Origin: Pseudomonas sp. ERMR1:02
GTDB lineage: Bacteria; Pseudomonadota; Gammaproteobacteria; Pseudomonadales; Pseudomonadaceae
Length of the DNA stretch: 64,000 nt
Assembly (NCBI RefSeq): GCF_002277815.1
Contig: NZ_NKJI01000012.1
Coordinates: forward strand, 62,001 to 126,000
Direction of reading: 5' to 3'
Below the pieces are notes generated by a model, which saw only the letters and a list, made by a program, of their open reading frames with translations, did not search any database and had not been told where the DNA came from. Below, in pieces: positions 28,827 to 36,965 of the stretch (its first letter is position 1; every line of letters begins with the position of its first letter). Position numbers and translations under genes: made by a program.

Positions 28827-31277
28827 TTACTTGCCGGGTATCAGGGTCAGCCGCTTGGTTCCGTATACCTTGTCGAAGTTCTGCGGCTGCATTGGCAAAC
28901 TCATGTATTGCCCCTTGAGCCACGGTTCAATGCTGTTCAGGTAGTTCGGGCTGGCCGGGTTGCCAGACTGGCCGGTGGCGAGCTGGCCTGTCAGCGGTTC
29001 AGCCTGGCCGAAGTCGACGATAAAGCGCATGGCCGGCACCAGCGTCGTGTTGAAATCCTGGCCCCAGGCGAACGCGGCAGTATTGAGCGTGGTGTGATCG
29101 CCGCCGGCCGGCAGCGGTCCGCGAACAGTCTGGCCGCTGCTGTTCTTCCATTCATAACGGTGCAGTTTGCCCCACTGCCAGGCGTTGTGAGCGCCACCCA
29201 ACTGACTGTCGCCGGCGCTGATCGCTGCAGCGAGGCTGCGTGCGAGGATGGCTGGTTTGTCTTCTTTCTGCGCGGTGCGCACGTCATCCCAGAACGGACT
29301 GTCTTCGCGGCCCAGCAGATGATCGGCTTGTGCGGCGTAGGACAACTTGCCGTTGGCAATGAAGGCTTTCCACGCAGGGCTGCTCTCTGGCCCCAGTTCA
29401 TCGAGGAAAATCTGTTTGGTGCTTTCTTGCAGGAACAGCTCGTAGATCGCTGCGTCGGCAGATGTCGGGCTGAGTTTGCCGTCGAACGCCATCAAGCGGG
29501 TAAGCGCCTCGCGCGCCTTGTCGCGATCGGCAACCGGCAGGGCTTCAATGGCCTGTTTGAGCGGTTGAGCCATGCCCGGCGCTGCGAACATTTTCTTCAG
29601 TTTTGCAGCGAAGGTGGTGGCCTGGTCGTATTGCATGGCAATCAGGCTGCGGGTGTCATGTTTGCCCACACCAGCCAGTTCGGCCATGCGCTCGCCGCGC
29701 TCCGGTGCCGACCAGGAATTGGACAGTTGCATGCCGTAGCCATGGGGAATGACCCGCTGGTTGGCGGTGCCGAGCCAGCCTTGCGCCGGGTCCTGATCGT
29801 AGGGGTGCAACATCGGGTCGGCGTAACCGTCCCAATCGTAGCGACTGTCCCAGCCCGGCGAGGGCAGCAGGCCTTCACCTTCACGGCGGTTCGGGTAGCG
29901 GCCGGTGACCTGCCAGCCGATATTGCTGGCATCGGCAAACACCAGGTTCAAGGCGATGGCGCGGATCTCTCGGCTGGCATCCGACGCCTTCTCGACGGTC
30001 TGCGCACGGGACAGGTCAAAAAACGCGTCCAGGGTTTTGTCGTCGGTGAAGCTCGGTGTCTGTAAGGCAAGACCGAAGCCGCTGCCTTGGGCCAGACTCT
30101 GGGCGCTGTTGAGCAATGGGCCATGACGGGTTTCGTACACCGCTTCGCGAATCGGCCGCTGGCCTTTGACGAAGTAGGTTTCGTTGCGCACGATCGCAGG
30201 CTGCCATTTGCCATTGGATTCGTAGGTGAGGCCATTGCCCTGGCGTTTGATTTTTTCCAGGAACAGGTCCTGGTTGTCGCCCATGACGGTGGTCATGCTC
30301 CACGCCACTTTGCCGTTGAACCCGCCCAACACCATCGGCAAACCGGCGATGGTCACGCCGGACGCCTGATACTTGGTGGTACGAATCTGCACGTAGCTGT
30401 ACAACGACGGCACGCCCATCGGGCCATGGCTGTCGCTGGCCAGCAGGCTTTTGCCGCTGCGGCTGCGTTGTGGGGCGATGGCCCAGTTGTTCGAGGAAGT
30501 CGCACCCAGCAGATTCAGGTCAGAGAGTTGCGCTGTGGCTTTGCTGATGTCCGCCAGCCCCGGCACTTGTCCATTGAGCTTGATGCCTTGCAGCTTTTCA
30601 CTTTCGCCCAGCGGCAGTTTTTCGTCAGGGGCGGAAGGTGTCAGCCACGGCAGTTTGTCGGTGGTGACTGTTTGGGCCAGCACCAGCGAGGAAATTTCTT
30701 CGGGCAGGTTGGCCGACTGGCTGAAGTTCAGCAGACAGAAAATCAGCGCCGAATCTTCCGGCTGCCAGTATTCAGGCTTGTAACCGCTGGCGGCGAGGTC
30801 GGCCGGCAGTTTGTCGCGGTAGCGGAACAGGTAGGCGTTGACCCCGCGGGCGTAGACTTCGAAGAAGCGCTTGAGGCGTGGCGAAGACGCCTTGTACAAC
30901 TCGCCGGCACTTTTCTTCAGATTGACTGCACGCATGTAGCGGTCGGCGTCGAGTAAGTCGGCACCGTGCATCTCGGCCAGACGTCCCTGAGCCAGCAAAC
31001 GCAGGGTGACCATTTGCGTGATGCGGTCACTGGCGTGCACGTAGCCGAGGGTAAACAGCGCGTCGTGGAACGTGCTGCTTTCGATCAACGGCATGCCCAT
31101 GGGGTTACGGCGCACCGAAACGTTCTGCGCCAGCCCCTTGAGCGGCTGTACGCCGGAAACGGGCGGGAGGGTGTCCTGGGCATTGAAGCTCTGACAACCG
31201 GTCAGGCTCAAAACCCCCGCCACTGCTGCGGCAACGCCGAACCGGGGTAGAAAATGTGTAAGGGCTGGCGAGGCCAT
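28827..31277 (-). CDS. quiP: Acyl-homoserine-lactone acylase QuiP (penicillin-acylase family)
   Basis: A protein of about 816 residues of the Ntn-hydrolase penicillin-acylase family. It has a lipoprotein-like signal with LTGC (C28), an alpha-chain region, and a linker. The predicted nucleophile is the Ser of SSNNWAIAPQ (about residue 262) that becomes the N-terminus of the beta chain after self-cleavage. RSRSGKSLLASD follows, as in QuiP. The N-terminal sequence MASPALTHFLPRFG closely matches QuiP of P. aeruginosa as I remember it. QuiP removes the fatty acyl chain from long-chain AHL signals. The start at 31277 has AGGAG upstream; an upstream in-frame start at 31346 is less likely. Confidence 0.9.
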   Translation of the reverse strand: MASPALTHFLPRFGVAAAVAGVLSLTGCQSFNAQDTLPPVSGVQPLKGLAQNVSVRRNPMGMPLIESSTFHDALFTLGYVHASDRITQMVTLRLLAQGRLAEMHGADLLDADRYMRAVNLKKSAGELYKASSPRLKRFFEVYARGVNAYLFRYRDKLPADLAASGYKPEYWQPEDSALIFCLLNFSQSANLPEEISSLVLAQTVTTDKLPWLTPSAPDEKLPLGESEKLQGIKLNGQVPGLADISKATAQLSDLNLLGATSSNNWAIAPQRSRSGKSLLASDSHGPMGVPSLYSYVQIRTTKYQASGVTIAGLPMVLGGFNGKVAWSMTTVMGDNQDLFLEKIKRQGNGLTYESNGKWQPAIVRNETYFVKGQRPIREAVYETRHGPLLNSAQSLAQGSGFGLALQTPSFTDDKTLDAFFDLSRAQTVEKASDASREIRAIALNLVFADASNIGWQVTGRYPNRREGEGLLPSPGWDSRYDWDGYADPMLHPYDQDPAQGWLGTANQRVIPHGYGMQLSNSWSAPERGERMAELAGVGKHDTRSLIAMQYDQATTFAAKLKKMFAAPGMAQPLKQAIEALPVADRDKAREALTRLMAFDGKLSPTSADAAIYELFLQESTKQIFLDELGPESSPAWKAFIANGKLSYAAQADHLLGREDSPFWDDVRTAQKEDKPAILARSLAAAISAGDSQLGGAHNAWQWGKLHRYEWKNSSGQTVRGPLPAGGDHTTLNTAAFAWGQDFNTTLVPAMRFIVDFGQAEPLTGQLATGQSGNPASPNYLNSIEPWLKGQYMSLPMQPQNFDKVYGTKRLTLIPGK

Positions 31278-31385
31278 GGCAAAGCTCCTGCGGGGGTGGT
31301 AGCGCAATAAAGTCGCTACGTTAGTGAGCAGGAGGGGGCTGCGCAAGCGGGGGACGAGGTTATTTCAGGATTTGTCCGAGAATCC

Positions 31386-31464
31386 AAAAAGATCGCTGCC
31401 TTCGGCAGCTCCTACATTAGATTGGCGTACATCTTGTAGGAGCTGCCGAAGGCTGCGATCTTTT
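31386..31464. repeat. Inverted repeat, GATCGCAGCCTTCGGCAGCTCCTAC class
   Basis: Arms AAAAGATCGCTGCCTTCGGC... and its near-perfect reverse complement, about 20 bases apart. This is a second REP family, different from the TAGGAGCGAGGC type, and occurs again at 32967-33035. Confidence 0.88.
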
Positions 31465-31499
31465 CGACTTTCAAACAATGGTGGTGGAGAAACGCTGGC

Positions 31500-32057
31500 A
31501 TGGAGCTCAAGACAAACGCAGCACTGATCATCATCGATCAACAGAAAGGCATTCTGCATCCCCGGCTCGGACCCCGGAATAATCCGCAGGCCGAGGAGCG
31601 CATCCTTGAATTGTTGGAACATTGGCGCCGCACCGGGCGGCCGATTGTGCATGTACAGCACCTGTCCCGTTCAGAGGATTCGGTGTTCTGGCCGCAGCAG
31701 TCAGGGGTGGAATTTCAGGCGCGTTTTCGGCCATTGCCTGGCGAGCAACTGATTCAGAAGCAGGTGCCGGATGCATTTTGTTCGACGGCGCTGGAGGCAC
31801 ATTTGCGCGAGGCGGGGATCGAGCAGCTGATTATCGTCGGCGTGGCAACCCACAACTCGGTGGAGTCCACGGCGCGAACGGCGGGTAACCTGGGCTTTGA
31901 TACGTGGGTTGTAGAGGATGCGTGCTTTACCTTCGACAAGGCTGATTTCTTTGGAAATGCCCGTTCAGCCGAGGAGGTGCATGGAATGTCGCTGGGGAAT
32001 TTGCATGGCGAATATGCGACGGTGGTCAGTGCCGCGCAGATTCTGGCGACTGCTTGA
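31500..32057 (+). CDS. Isochorismatase-like cysteine hydrolase family protein with Ser at the nucleophile position
   Basis: A 185-residue isochorismatase-fold protein. The catalytic Asp (D13 in LIIIDQQKG) and Lys (K87 in QKQVPDAF) are present. At the position of the catalytic Cys the sequence reads GVATHNSVESTAR, with S120. The cis-peptide region VGVATH is normal. It may be a hydrolase with a Ser nucleophile or a non-catalytic member. It stands alone between two repeat elements, so context gives no substrate. Confidence 0.85.
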   Translation: MELKTNAALIIIDQQKGILHPRLGPRNNPQAEERILELLEHWRRTGRPIVHVQHLSRSEDSVFWPQQSGVEFQARFRPLPGEQLIQKQVPDAFCSTALEAHLREAGIEQLIIVGVATHNSVESTARTAGNLGFDTWVVEDACFTFDKADFFGNARSAEEVHGMSLGNLHGEYATVVSAAQILATA

Positions 32058-32062
32058 AACCT

Positions 32063-32152
32063 TGTAGGAGCGAGGCTTGCCCGCGAAGAAGGCTACTCGG
32101 TCAACCAGGAATACCGTGTCATCGTTCTTCGCGGGCAAGCCTCGCTCCTACA
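32063..32152. repeat. REP inverted pair (TAGGAGCGAGGCTTGCCCGC class)
   Basis: Arms TGTAGGAGCGAGGCTTGCCC... and reverse complement, 28 bases each, directly after the isochorismatase-like gene. Confidence 0.9.
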
Positions 32153-32179
32153 GGGTTTTGAGTCGTTCACAAAACCAAT

Positions 32180-32206
32180 GTGGGAGCGGGCTTGCTCGCG
32201 AAAGCG
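32180..32206. repeat. Single REP (GTGGGAGCGGGCTTGCTCGC class)
   Basis: One arm only, 27 bases; no inverted partner is found before the next gene. It may be the remnant of a former pair. Confidence 0.8.
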
Positions 32207-32240
32207 ATTCAACGGGCGAAGAAGATCTCCACCCGAAGCA

Positions 32241-32441
32241 TCAAGCGCCGTGGCACTTCTTGAATTTCTTGCCGTTGCCGCATGGGCAAGGGTCGTTGCG
32301 GCCGACATCTTTCAGGGCGTTGCGCACCGGTTCCTGGTGGGCGTGGCCGCAGTTCGGGCCGTGGACATGACCATGGTCGTGATCATGGTGGTCATGATCG
32401 TGGTTGCAGTCAGGGCCATGGACATGGGGTTGCTGGGTCAT
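32241..32441 (-). CDS. Small His-rich SEC-C metal-binding protein
   Basis: A 66-residue protein. The first 40 residues are a His/Asp-rich stretch with alternating HDHDHH and HVHGPNCGHAH. The C-terminus is a SEC-C zinc motif, RNDPCPCGNGKKFKKC. The combination suggests metal binding (zinc or nickel); no function is known to me. It lies five bases after the LEA gene and is probably cotranscribed. Confidence 0.85.
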   Translation of the reverse strand: MTQQPHVHGPDCNHDHDHHDHDHGHVHGPNCGHAHQEPVRNALKDVGRNDPCPCGNGKKFKKCHGA

Positions 32442-32446
32442 CGGGG

Positions 32447-32938
32447 TTACTCCGGAATTAGATCGGCGGGGATTATTACGCCATTACGCGCCAGGTGCAC
32501 GTAGTGAGCGATGAATAAACCAGTTTCCATCTCTCCTTCCAGACGATAGGGAATGCCCCGCCCCGGGTTTTTAAGCTGTTTGACCAGGTCTTTGACCTTG
32601 GGCCACAGGTTGGTGCGGATCGGCACCTTGTAAAAGCGGCTGCCCTTGGGGCTGACAGTAATCCAGTGCTCATGCTCGCCTTCGGCCAGCAAGATGCCTC
32701 CCAAGTGAATTCGGTACTCCAGACCGCGCACGGTCAGGTCGCTGTCGTTGCGGTTGTCGATGCGAAAGTGCAGCACAAACCGCTGCTCCAACAGCTTGGC
32801 CCGCACGACTTCAACCCTGACCAGATGGACCTCCGGGTCCGGTTCATCGCTGCTGAACCAGGACGCACAACCGCCGAGCCCCAGACAAAGGGTCAGCGTG
32901 AGCAGATAGAGCGTGAGTCGCCGGTTAATCATGGTCAT
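32447..32938 (-). CDS. LEA type 2 family lipoprotein
   Basis: A 163-residue lipoprotein with lipobox LGGC (C24). One LEA-14/WHy-like beta-sandwich domain follows (QRFVLHFRIDNRNDSDLTVRG). Such proteins are usually periplasmic and linked to desiccation or stress; the role here is unknown. It sits upstream of the SEC-C gene. Confidence 0.85.
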   Translation of the reverse strand: MTMINRRLTLYLLTLTLCLGLGGCASWFSSDEPDPEVHLVRVEVVRAKLLEQRFVLHFRIDNRNDSDLTVRGLEYRIHLGGILLAEGEHEHWITVSPKGSRFYKVPIRTNLWPKVKDLVKQLKNPGRGIPYRLEGEMETGLFIAHYVHLARNGVIIPADLIPE

Positions 32939-32966
32939 GGTTCTCCCTGAACCCCAGTCTAGCTAT

Positions 32967-33035
32967 AAAAGATCGCAGCCTTCGGCAGCTCCTACAGATG
33001 ACAAAAGCAGGAGCTGCCGAAGGCTGTGGTCTTTT
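32967..33035. repeat. Inverted repeat, GATCGCAGCCTTCGGCAGCTCCTAC class
   Basis: Arms AAAAGATCGCAGCCTTCGGC... and AGGAGCTGCCGAAGGCTGTGG..., with one mismatch, between the LEA and YchJ-like genes. It is the same family as 31386-31464. Confidence 0.88.
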
Positions 33036-33044
33036 GATCTTGCC

Positions 33045-33521
33045 TCAACTGCCGAAATACCCCGAACAGCACTTCTTGAATTTCTGCCCGCTGGCGCAAG
33101 GGCAGGCATCGTTACGCCCGATGTCGAGTTGAACGGTGGGGTCGATGAAATACCAGCGGCCCGCGGTCTGCACGAACGAGGAGCGCTCGCGGTGACTGTG
33201 TTCGCCGCTGCCGTCATGCCAGCGCGCAGTGAAGGTAACGAAGGCGTGCTCCGGTTGTCCGCCGAGGACTTCGGAGCTTTCCACTTCAAGACCCAACCAG
33301 GTGCTTTGGGCGCTCCAGTCACTGATCGATTGCCGATCGAGGCCGGCCTGCTGGGCGGGGAGGGTGGTCGCTACCAAATAATCGATCAGGCCGAGCACGT
33401 AAGCGCTGTAGCGCGAACGCATCAAGGCATCGGCGCAAGGGGCCGGGTGGCCCGCATGGTAATGACCGCAGCAGGCATCGAGCAGGGTGCCGCTACCGCA
33501 AGGGCAAATAGATGTACTCAT
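33045..33521 (-). CDS. YchJ family protein (UPF0225)
   Basis: A 158-residue protein with an NTF2-like middle domain between two SEC-C-type cysteine clusters: CPCGSGTLLDACC at the N-terminus and RNDACPCASGQKFKKCC near the C-terminus. The start at 33521 was chosen because the family begins with the N-terminal CPCGSG. Function unknown. It follows the DUF6231-like gene by four bases. Confidence 0.88.
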   Translation of the reverse strand: MSTSICPCGSGTLLDACCGHYHAGHPAPCADALMRSRYSAYVLGLIDYLVATTLPAQQAGLDRQSISDWSAQSTWLGLEVESSEVLGGQPEHAFVTFTARWHDGSGEHSHRERSSFVQTAGRWYFIDPTVQLDIGRNDACPCASGQKFKKCCSGYFGS

Positions 33522-33525
33522 TGCG

Positions 33526-34023
33526 TTACCACCAGTATTTCCCGAAATTTTCCGGATTGGCCCAGAACCGCGAGTTGAGCCAGTCGGGCACCTGTTTGTA
33601 GTCAAGCAGATCATAGGTGAACAGCGTCAGCACCTGGTCGTCGCGCTGGAAGCGTTCACTGGCTTGGAGGGCCAGGGAGAAAAAGTCCGTCTCCTGCCAG
33701 CCGCTGGCCGGCAAATCGGCCAGAACCGCAATGCGGCTGGCGTTGAGGTTGCGGATGCCACCCAGCAAATTCAGGCCGTCGCGCTTGGGCAAGTGTTCGA
33801 GGCAATCGACCACCAGCGCCAGATCAAACCTTCGTGCCGCCAGTTCGGCAGGCAACGGCCCCGGTGCTGCGTGCGCAACACTGCTGTCCGGGTGCGCGAG
33901 CTTGAATGCTTCAAGCGCGGGGAACTCGCTGGCGCCAATCAGCAACAGGCGCGAAGGGGCGTAAAGGTCCAGCAAAGCGGCTAGCGCCTGTTGCGGCGTG
34001 CGCGAAGAAATACCTGCAATCAT
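33526..34023 (-). CDS. DUF6231-like protein, possibly methyltransferase-related
   Basis: A 165-residue protein. The segment LYAPSRLLLIGASEFPALEAF followed by FDLALVVDCLEHLP resembles the first strands of a Rossmann-like methyltransferase, but no clear SAM-binding glycine motif is present. The C-terminus is aromatic-rich (DWLNSRFWANPENFGKYWW). It is next to the YchJ-like gene in one operon. Function unknown. Confidence 0.75.
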   Translation of the reverse strand: MIAGISSRTPQQALAALLDLYAPSRLLLIGASEFPALEAFKLAHPDSSVAHAAPGPLPAELAARRFDLALVVDCLEHLPKRDGLNLLGGIRNLNASRIAVLADLPASGWQETDFFSLALQASERFQRDDQVLTLFTYDLLDYKQVPDWLNSRFWANPENFGKYWW

Positions 34024-34213
34024 TGAAGATCCTCACTCAGATCTGCCAAGACTAGCCTGCCCGCAAGTTCGATCCTAGAGCGGGTTTGCCGCAAAAGTGA
34101 CGATCTCCCGTGAATACAGGACAAAACAGCAATGGCCTATTGCTGGCGGAGACTAAAACTCCGGTCTTTACTACCTGAATCGGTTCTAAGCCGATCCTTC
34201 AGGAGAAAACTAG

Positions 34214-34909
34214 ATGAGCATAGTTCGGACAGCGTTACCCCTGGTTCTGCTAACCAGTGTGTTGACTGGTTGCGCAGGGTTGCAGAAAACCGACTGGCCG
34301 ACCTGTGCGGCGGTCGGTGGTGTCGTGGGTGCGGGCATCGGTGCAACCGAAAGTTCGTCCTGGGCAGGGTATGGTGCGCTGCTTGTCGGTGGTACGGCGG
34401 CGGCCTATTGCTGGGTTCACGGTGATGGCGACGAAGACGGCGATGGTGTGCCTGATAGCCGCGACAAGTGCCCGGGCACGCCTCGAGGCGTGAGGGTCGA
34501 TGCCGACGGTTGCCCACCACAAGCACCTGCTCCTGTGGTTGAGGAAGCCGTGGTGGTCAAGGAAGAAACCATCGTCATCCGCGATGTTCACTTCCAATTC
34601 GACAAAGCAACACTCACTGCGTCTGACAAACAGGTGCTCGATAAGATTGCCACTCGTTTGAAAGCGGAAGCCCCTACTGCCCGGATGAGCGTAACCGGTC
34701 ATACCGACAGCGTGGGCAGCGATACCTACAACCAGAAACTGTCGGATAAACGCGCTCACTCGGTGGTTGAGTACCTCATCCAGCAAGGCGTGCCACGCAG
34801 TAACTTCGTGTCTGTCACTGGTGCGGGTGAAAGCCAGCCGGTTGCCGACAACAAAACAGCTGACGGTCGCGCGCAAAACCGTCGCACGGAGATCAAAATC
34901 CAGCGCTAG
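34214..34909 (+). CDS. OmpA family lipoprotein with calcium-binding type-3 repeat (paralog 1)
   Basis: A 231-residue lipoprotein (lipobox VLTGC, C20). A glycine-rich hydrophobic segment (GGVVGAGIGATE...) follows, then a thrombospondin type-3-like acidic repeat (DGDEDGDGVPDSRDKCP). It ends with an OmpA C-terminal peptidoglycan-binding domain (GHTDSVGSDTYNQKLSDKRA, NRRTEIKI). It probably anchors the outer membrane to peptidoglycan. AGGAG lies eight bases before the ATG, just after an ATCGG/CCGAT hairpin. A close paralog follows at 35000. Confidence 0.92.
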   Translation: MSIVRTALPLVLLTSVLTGCAGLQKTDWPTCAAVGGVVGAGIGATESSSWAGYGALLVGGTAAAYCWVHGDGDEDGDGVPDSRDKCPGTPRGVRVDADGCPPQAPAPVVEEAVVVKEETIVIRDVHFQFDKATLTASDKQVLDKIATRLKAEAPTARMSVTGHTDSVGSDTYNQKLSDKRAHSVVEYLIQQGVPRSNFVSVTGAGESQPVADNKTADGRAQNRRTEIKIQR

Positions 34910-34955
34910 CGCCCCTCGCATCTGTGCCTTGTGCAGTCGCGGATGCGCGTCTTTA

Positions 34956-34991
34956 CTCCTGTGTAACCGGCATTGGCCGGTGACACAGGAG
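34956..34991 (+). promoter_or_regulatory. Strong hairpin that includes the ribosome-binding site of the second OmpA gene
   Basis: CTCCTGTGT pairs perfectly with ACACAGGAG; one A-G mismatch, one A-T pair and CCGG/CCGG extend the stem, and the loop is CATTGG. The AGGAG at 34987-34991 is the only good ribosome site before the ATG at 35000, so the fold hides it. There is no T run after it, so it is not a normal terminator. Confidence 0.7.
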
Positions 34992-34999
34992 CTTTAAAA

Positions 35000-35713
35000 A
35001 TGACCAATCTCACACGGACCGTCTTGCCGGTTCTGCTGCTTGGCAGCCTGTTGACCGGTTGCGCTACTCACAGTGATGGCACTGCCCCCCTCAATCAACG
35101 TACCTGGCCGATCTGCAGCGTCATTGGCGGACTGGTCGGCGGAGGCCTGGGCGCTCTGGAAAGTGGCGGTTGGGCGGCCGGTGGAGCGGCGCTCGGGATC
35201 TTGACCGGTGGTTTGATCTGTTACGCCCAAGACGGTGACGAAGACGGCGATGGCGTTTTCGACCGACGTGATCGCTGCCCTGACACCCCGGCCAATACCC
35301 CTGTGGAACATCACGGTTGCCCGCTGCCGCAATATCCGGCCAGCGTGAAACCTGCGGAGCCCGCACAGCCTGAAATCATCACGTTGAGCAATGACGTGTT
35401 TTTTGGCTTCAATCAATCCGACCTGACACCAGCTGCGCAGAGCCAGCTCGATTCGATCATGGAAAAACTGCTGGACGCCAGTGTGGTGAGCATCAAGGTG
35501 GTCGGGCATACCGACAGCGTCGGGGCCGATGCCTACAATCAGGCGCTGTCGGAGCGACGTGCCAGCAGCGTTGCGCAGTACCTGTTGAGCCAGGGCGTGG
35601 CGCCGGGCAAGCTCACCAGCGAAGGCAAAGGAGAAAGCCAGCCGGTGGCCGATAATGAAACAGAAGAAGGCCGTACGAAAAACCGTCGCGTGGAGCTGCA
35701 CATAAATCGCTGA
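35000..35713 (+). CDS. OmpA family lipoprotein with calcium-binding type-3 repeat (paralog 2)
   Basis: A 237-residue lipoprotein (lipobox LLTGC) with the same layout as the gene before it: Gly-rich segment, DGDEDGDGVFDRRDRCP repeat, and OmpA C-domain (GHTDSVGADAYNQALSERRA, NRRVELHI). The two genes are tandem duplicates that have diverged. The ATG at 35000 is preceded by AGGAG held in a strong hairpin, so translation may be controlled. An upstream in-frame start at 34973 is unlikely because it would place the lipobox too far in. Confidence 0.92.
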   Translation: MTNLTRTVLPVLLLGSLLTGCATHSDGTAPLNQRTWPICSVIGGLVGGGLGALESGGWAAGGAALGILTGGLICYAQDGDEDGDGVFDRRDRCPDTPANTPVEHHGCPLPQYPASVKPAEPAQPEIITLSNDVFFGFNQSDLTPAAQSQLDSIMEKLLDASVVSIKVVGHTDSVGADAYNQALSERRASSVAQYLLSQGVAPGKLTSEGKGESQPVADNETEEGRTKNRRVELHINR

Positions 35714-35860
35714 GCCGCGCAGTAGAGCCGTCGAGTGAGGATTTTCTTCACTGCGACGGCCATTCGGCGGCCTACATGAAGAATTTTCGTTTGCCCTCTG
35801 GCTTATCCCGCTTGGAAGCCGTTACTGTGCGCGCAAAGAATAATTCTCAGCGGGGGGCGT

Positions 35861-36139
35861 ATGAAGGTGCTATGGGGGCTGGGGAAGCTGTTGACCCTGC
35901 TGTTCTGGTTGGTGGTGCTGGTCAATCTGCTCACGCCGTTCATCTATCCGCTGCACCTGCTGGTCAACCTGGCCGGCAGCCTGTTGGCGGGCCTGCATCT
36001 TCTTGAAGCGCTGTTGTGCTATCGCAGCCTCAGAGGTCGCGTGCATCCCTGGCGTGATCGCCTGAAGATCGTTATTTTCGGCGTTTTTCACCTGCAAACC
36101 ATTCCTGCTCCCACCGCACCGAAGGCCTCCCATGCGTAA
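35861..36139 (+). CDS. DUF1145 family small membrane protein
   Basis: A 92-residue protein with two or three hydrophobic spans (LLTLLFWLVVLVNLL, LLVNLAGSLLAGLHLLEALL) and a conserved HPWRD segment, as in DUF1145. Probably in the inner membrane. It overlaps the next gene by eight bases, suggesting coupled translation. Function unknown. Confidence 0.85.
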   Translation: MKVLWGLGKLLTLLFWLVVLVNLLTPFIYPLHLLVNLAGSLLAGLHLLEALLCYRSLRGRVHPWRDRLKIVIFGVFHLQTIPAPTAPKASHA

Positions 36140-36890
36140 ACTCTGCCTGCTCGCCGTATTCATCAGCCCATTGGCCTGCGCCCAGGTGGTGAGCGTCGAA
36201 ACCAACTCATTGATGCGCCTGCCCAATACCGCCAGCACCCTACAACTGGAACGCCTGGAAGTGGCCGACTACGGCACCTTGCTGATTCCATCGAACGTGA
36301 CTGAAGTTACAGTCGGAGAGCTGCGCCTGGGGCGTGATGCGCGGATTGCGATCGTGCCGGGTGAGCAGGCGCTGGAACTGAAGGTCATCCGTGCCCAGTT
36401 GTCCGAGGGTAGCCAGATCACTGCTCGCGGTGCACCAGGCACTTACCAGAAGGCCGCCCGTTCCGGGCGTAATCTGAATTTGCAGATCAAGGCTCTGAAC
36501 GCGCCGAAATTGCTGGTGGACGCCCGCGGTGGCGCAGGTGCCCCGGGGTTTGTCGGCCTCGACGGGGCCAATGGTCAGGCGCCGGGCTGCACGTGGGGAC
36601 AGGCGGGTCGCGGTGCCGATGGCAGCGACGGCACTGACGGTCAACCAGGGGCGCCGGGGGCGTTGGTCAAGTTGGCAGTGCCGCGCGACTACCCGGCAGA
36701 ACAGATCAAGGTTCAGGTGGCCGGCGGGGCCGGTGGCCTGGCCGGGCCTGGCGGCAAGCCGGGAGCGGGCGGTAAGGCCAAGGGCTGCATTATCTATAAA
36801 GCCGATGGCGGCAAGAGCGGCAAACCTGGTGCCGACGGGCAAGCGGGGTCTGCGGGAGCGGCGGGTTCGGTGACGGTGCAGCGGTTGTAA
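36132..36890 (+). CDS. Secreted collagen-like protein
   Basis: A 252-residue protein with a signal peptide ending near LACAQ. Residues 20-130 are beta-strand-rich. The C-terminal half is rich in Gly-X-Y-like triplets in two blocks (GGAGAPGFVGLDGANGQAPG and, further on, GPGGKPGAGGK), each containing one Cys. The repeats are irregular, so a true triple helix is uncertain. It is cotranscribed with the DUF1145 gene and followed by a REP arm interrupted by an IS. Confidence 0.8.
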   Translation: MRKLCLLAVFISPLACAQVVSVETNSLMRLPNTASTLQLERLEVADYGTLLIPSNVTEVTVGELRLGRDARIAIVPGEQALELKVIRAQLSEGSQITARGAPGTYQKAARSGRNLNLQIKALNAPKLLVDARGGAGAPGFVGLDGANGQAPGCTWGQAGRGADGSDGTDGQPGAPGALVKLAVPRDYPAEQIKVQVAGGAGGLAGPGGKPGAGGKAKGCIIYKADGGKSGKPGADGQAGSAGAAGSVTVQRL

Positions 36891-36925
36891 GCATTATCTG
36901 AATGGTGTGTCGCCTGATCGAATGT

Positions 36926-36950
36926 CTTCGCGGGCAAGCCTCGCTCCTAC
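36926..36950. repeat. Left arm of a REP pair split by the IS256-family element
   Basis: CTTCGCGGGCAAGCCTCGCT... is the inverse of the arm at 38374-38398. The IS lies between them. Confidence 0.88.
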
Positions 36951-36956
36951 CGTTTT

Positions 36957-36965
36957 CGAGTCGTT
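36957..36965. repeat. Target-site duplication, left copy
   Basis: CGAGTCGTT is found directly before the IS and again at 38337-38345, directly after it. Length (8-9 bases) fits IS256-family insertion. Confidence 0.8.

Noticed and set aside
32063..32206. Possible CRISPR-like or integron array
   Set aside because: Three REP arms close together, not regularly spaced direct repeats with spacers, and no cas or integrase genes.
34956..34991. Terminator of the first OmpA gene
   Set aside because: The hairpin is strong, but no T run follows and it overlaps the next ribosome site.
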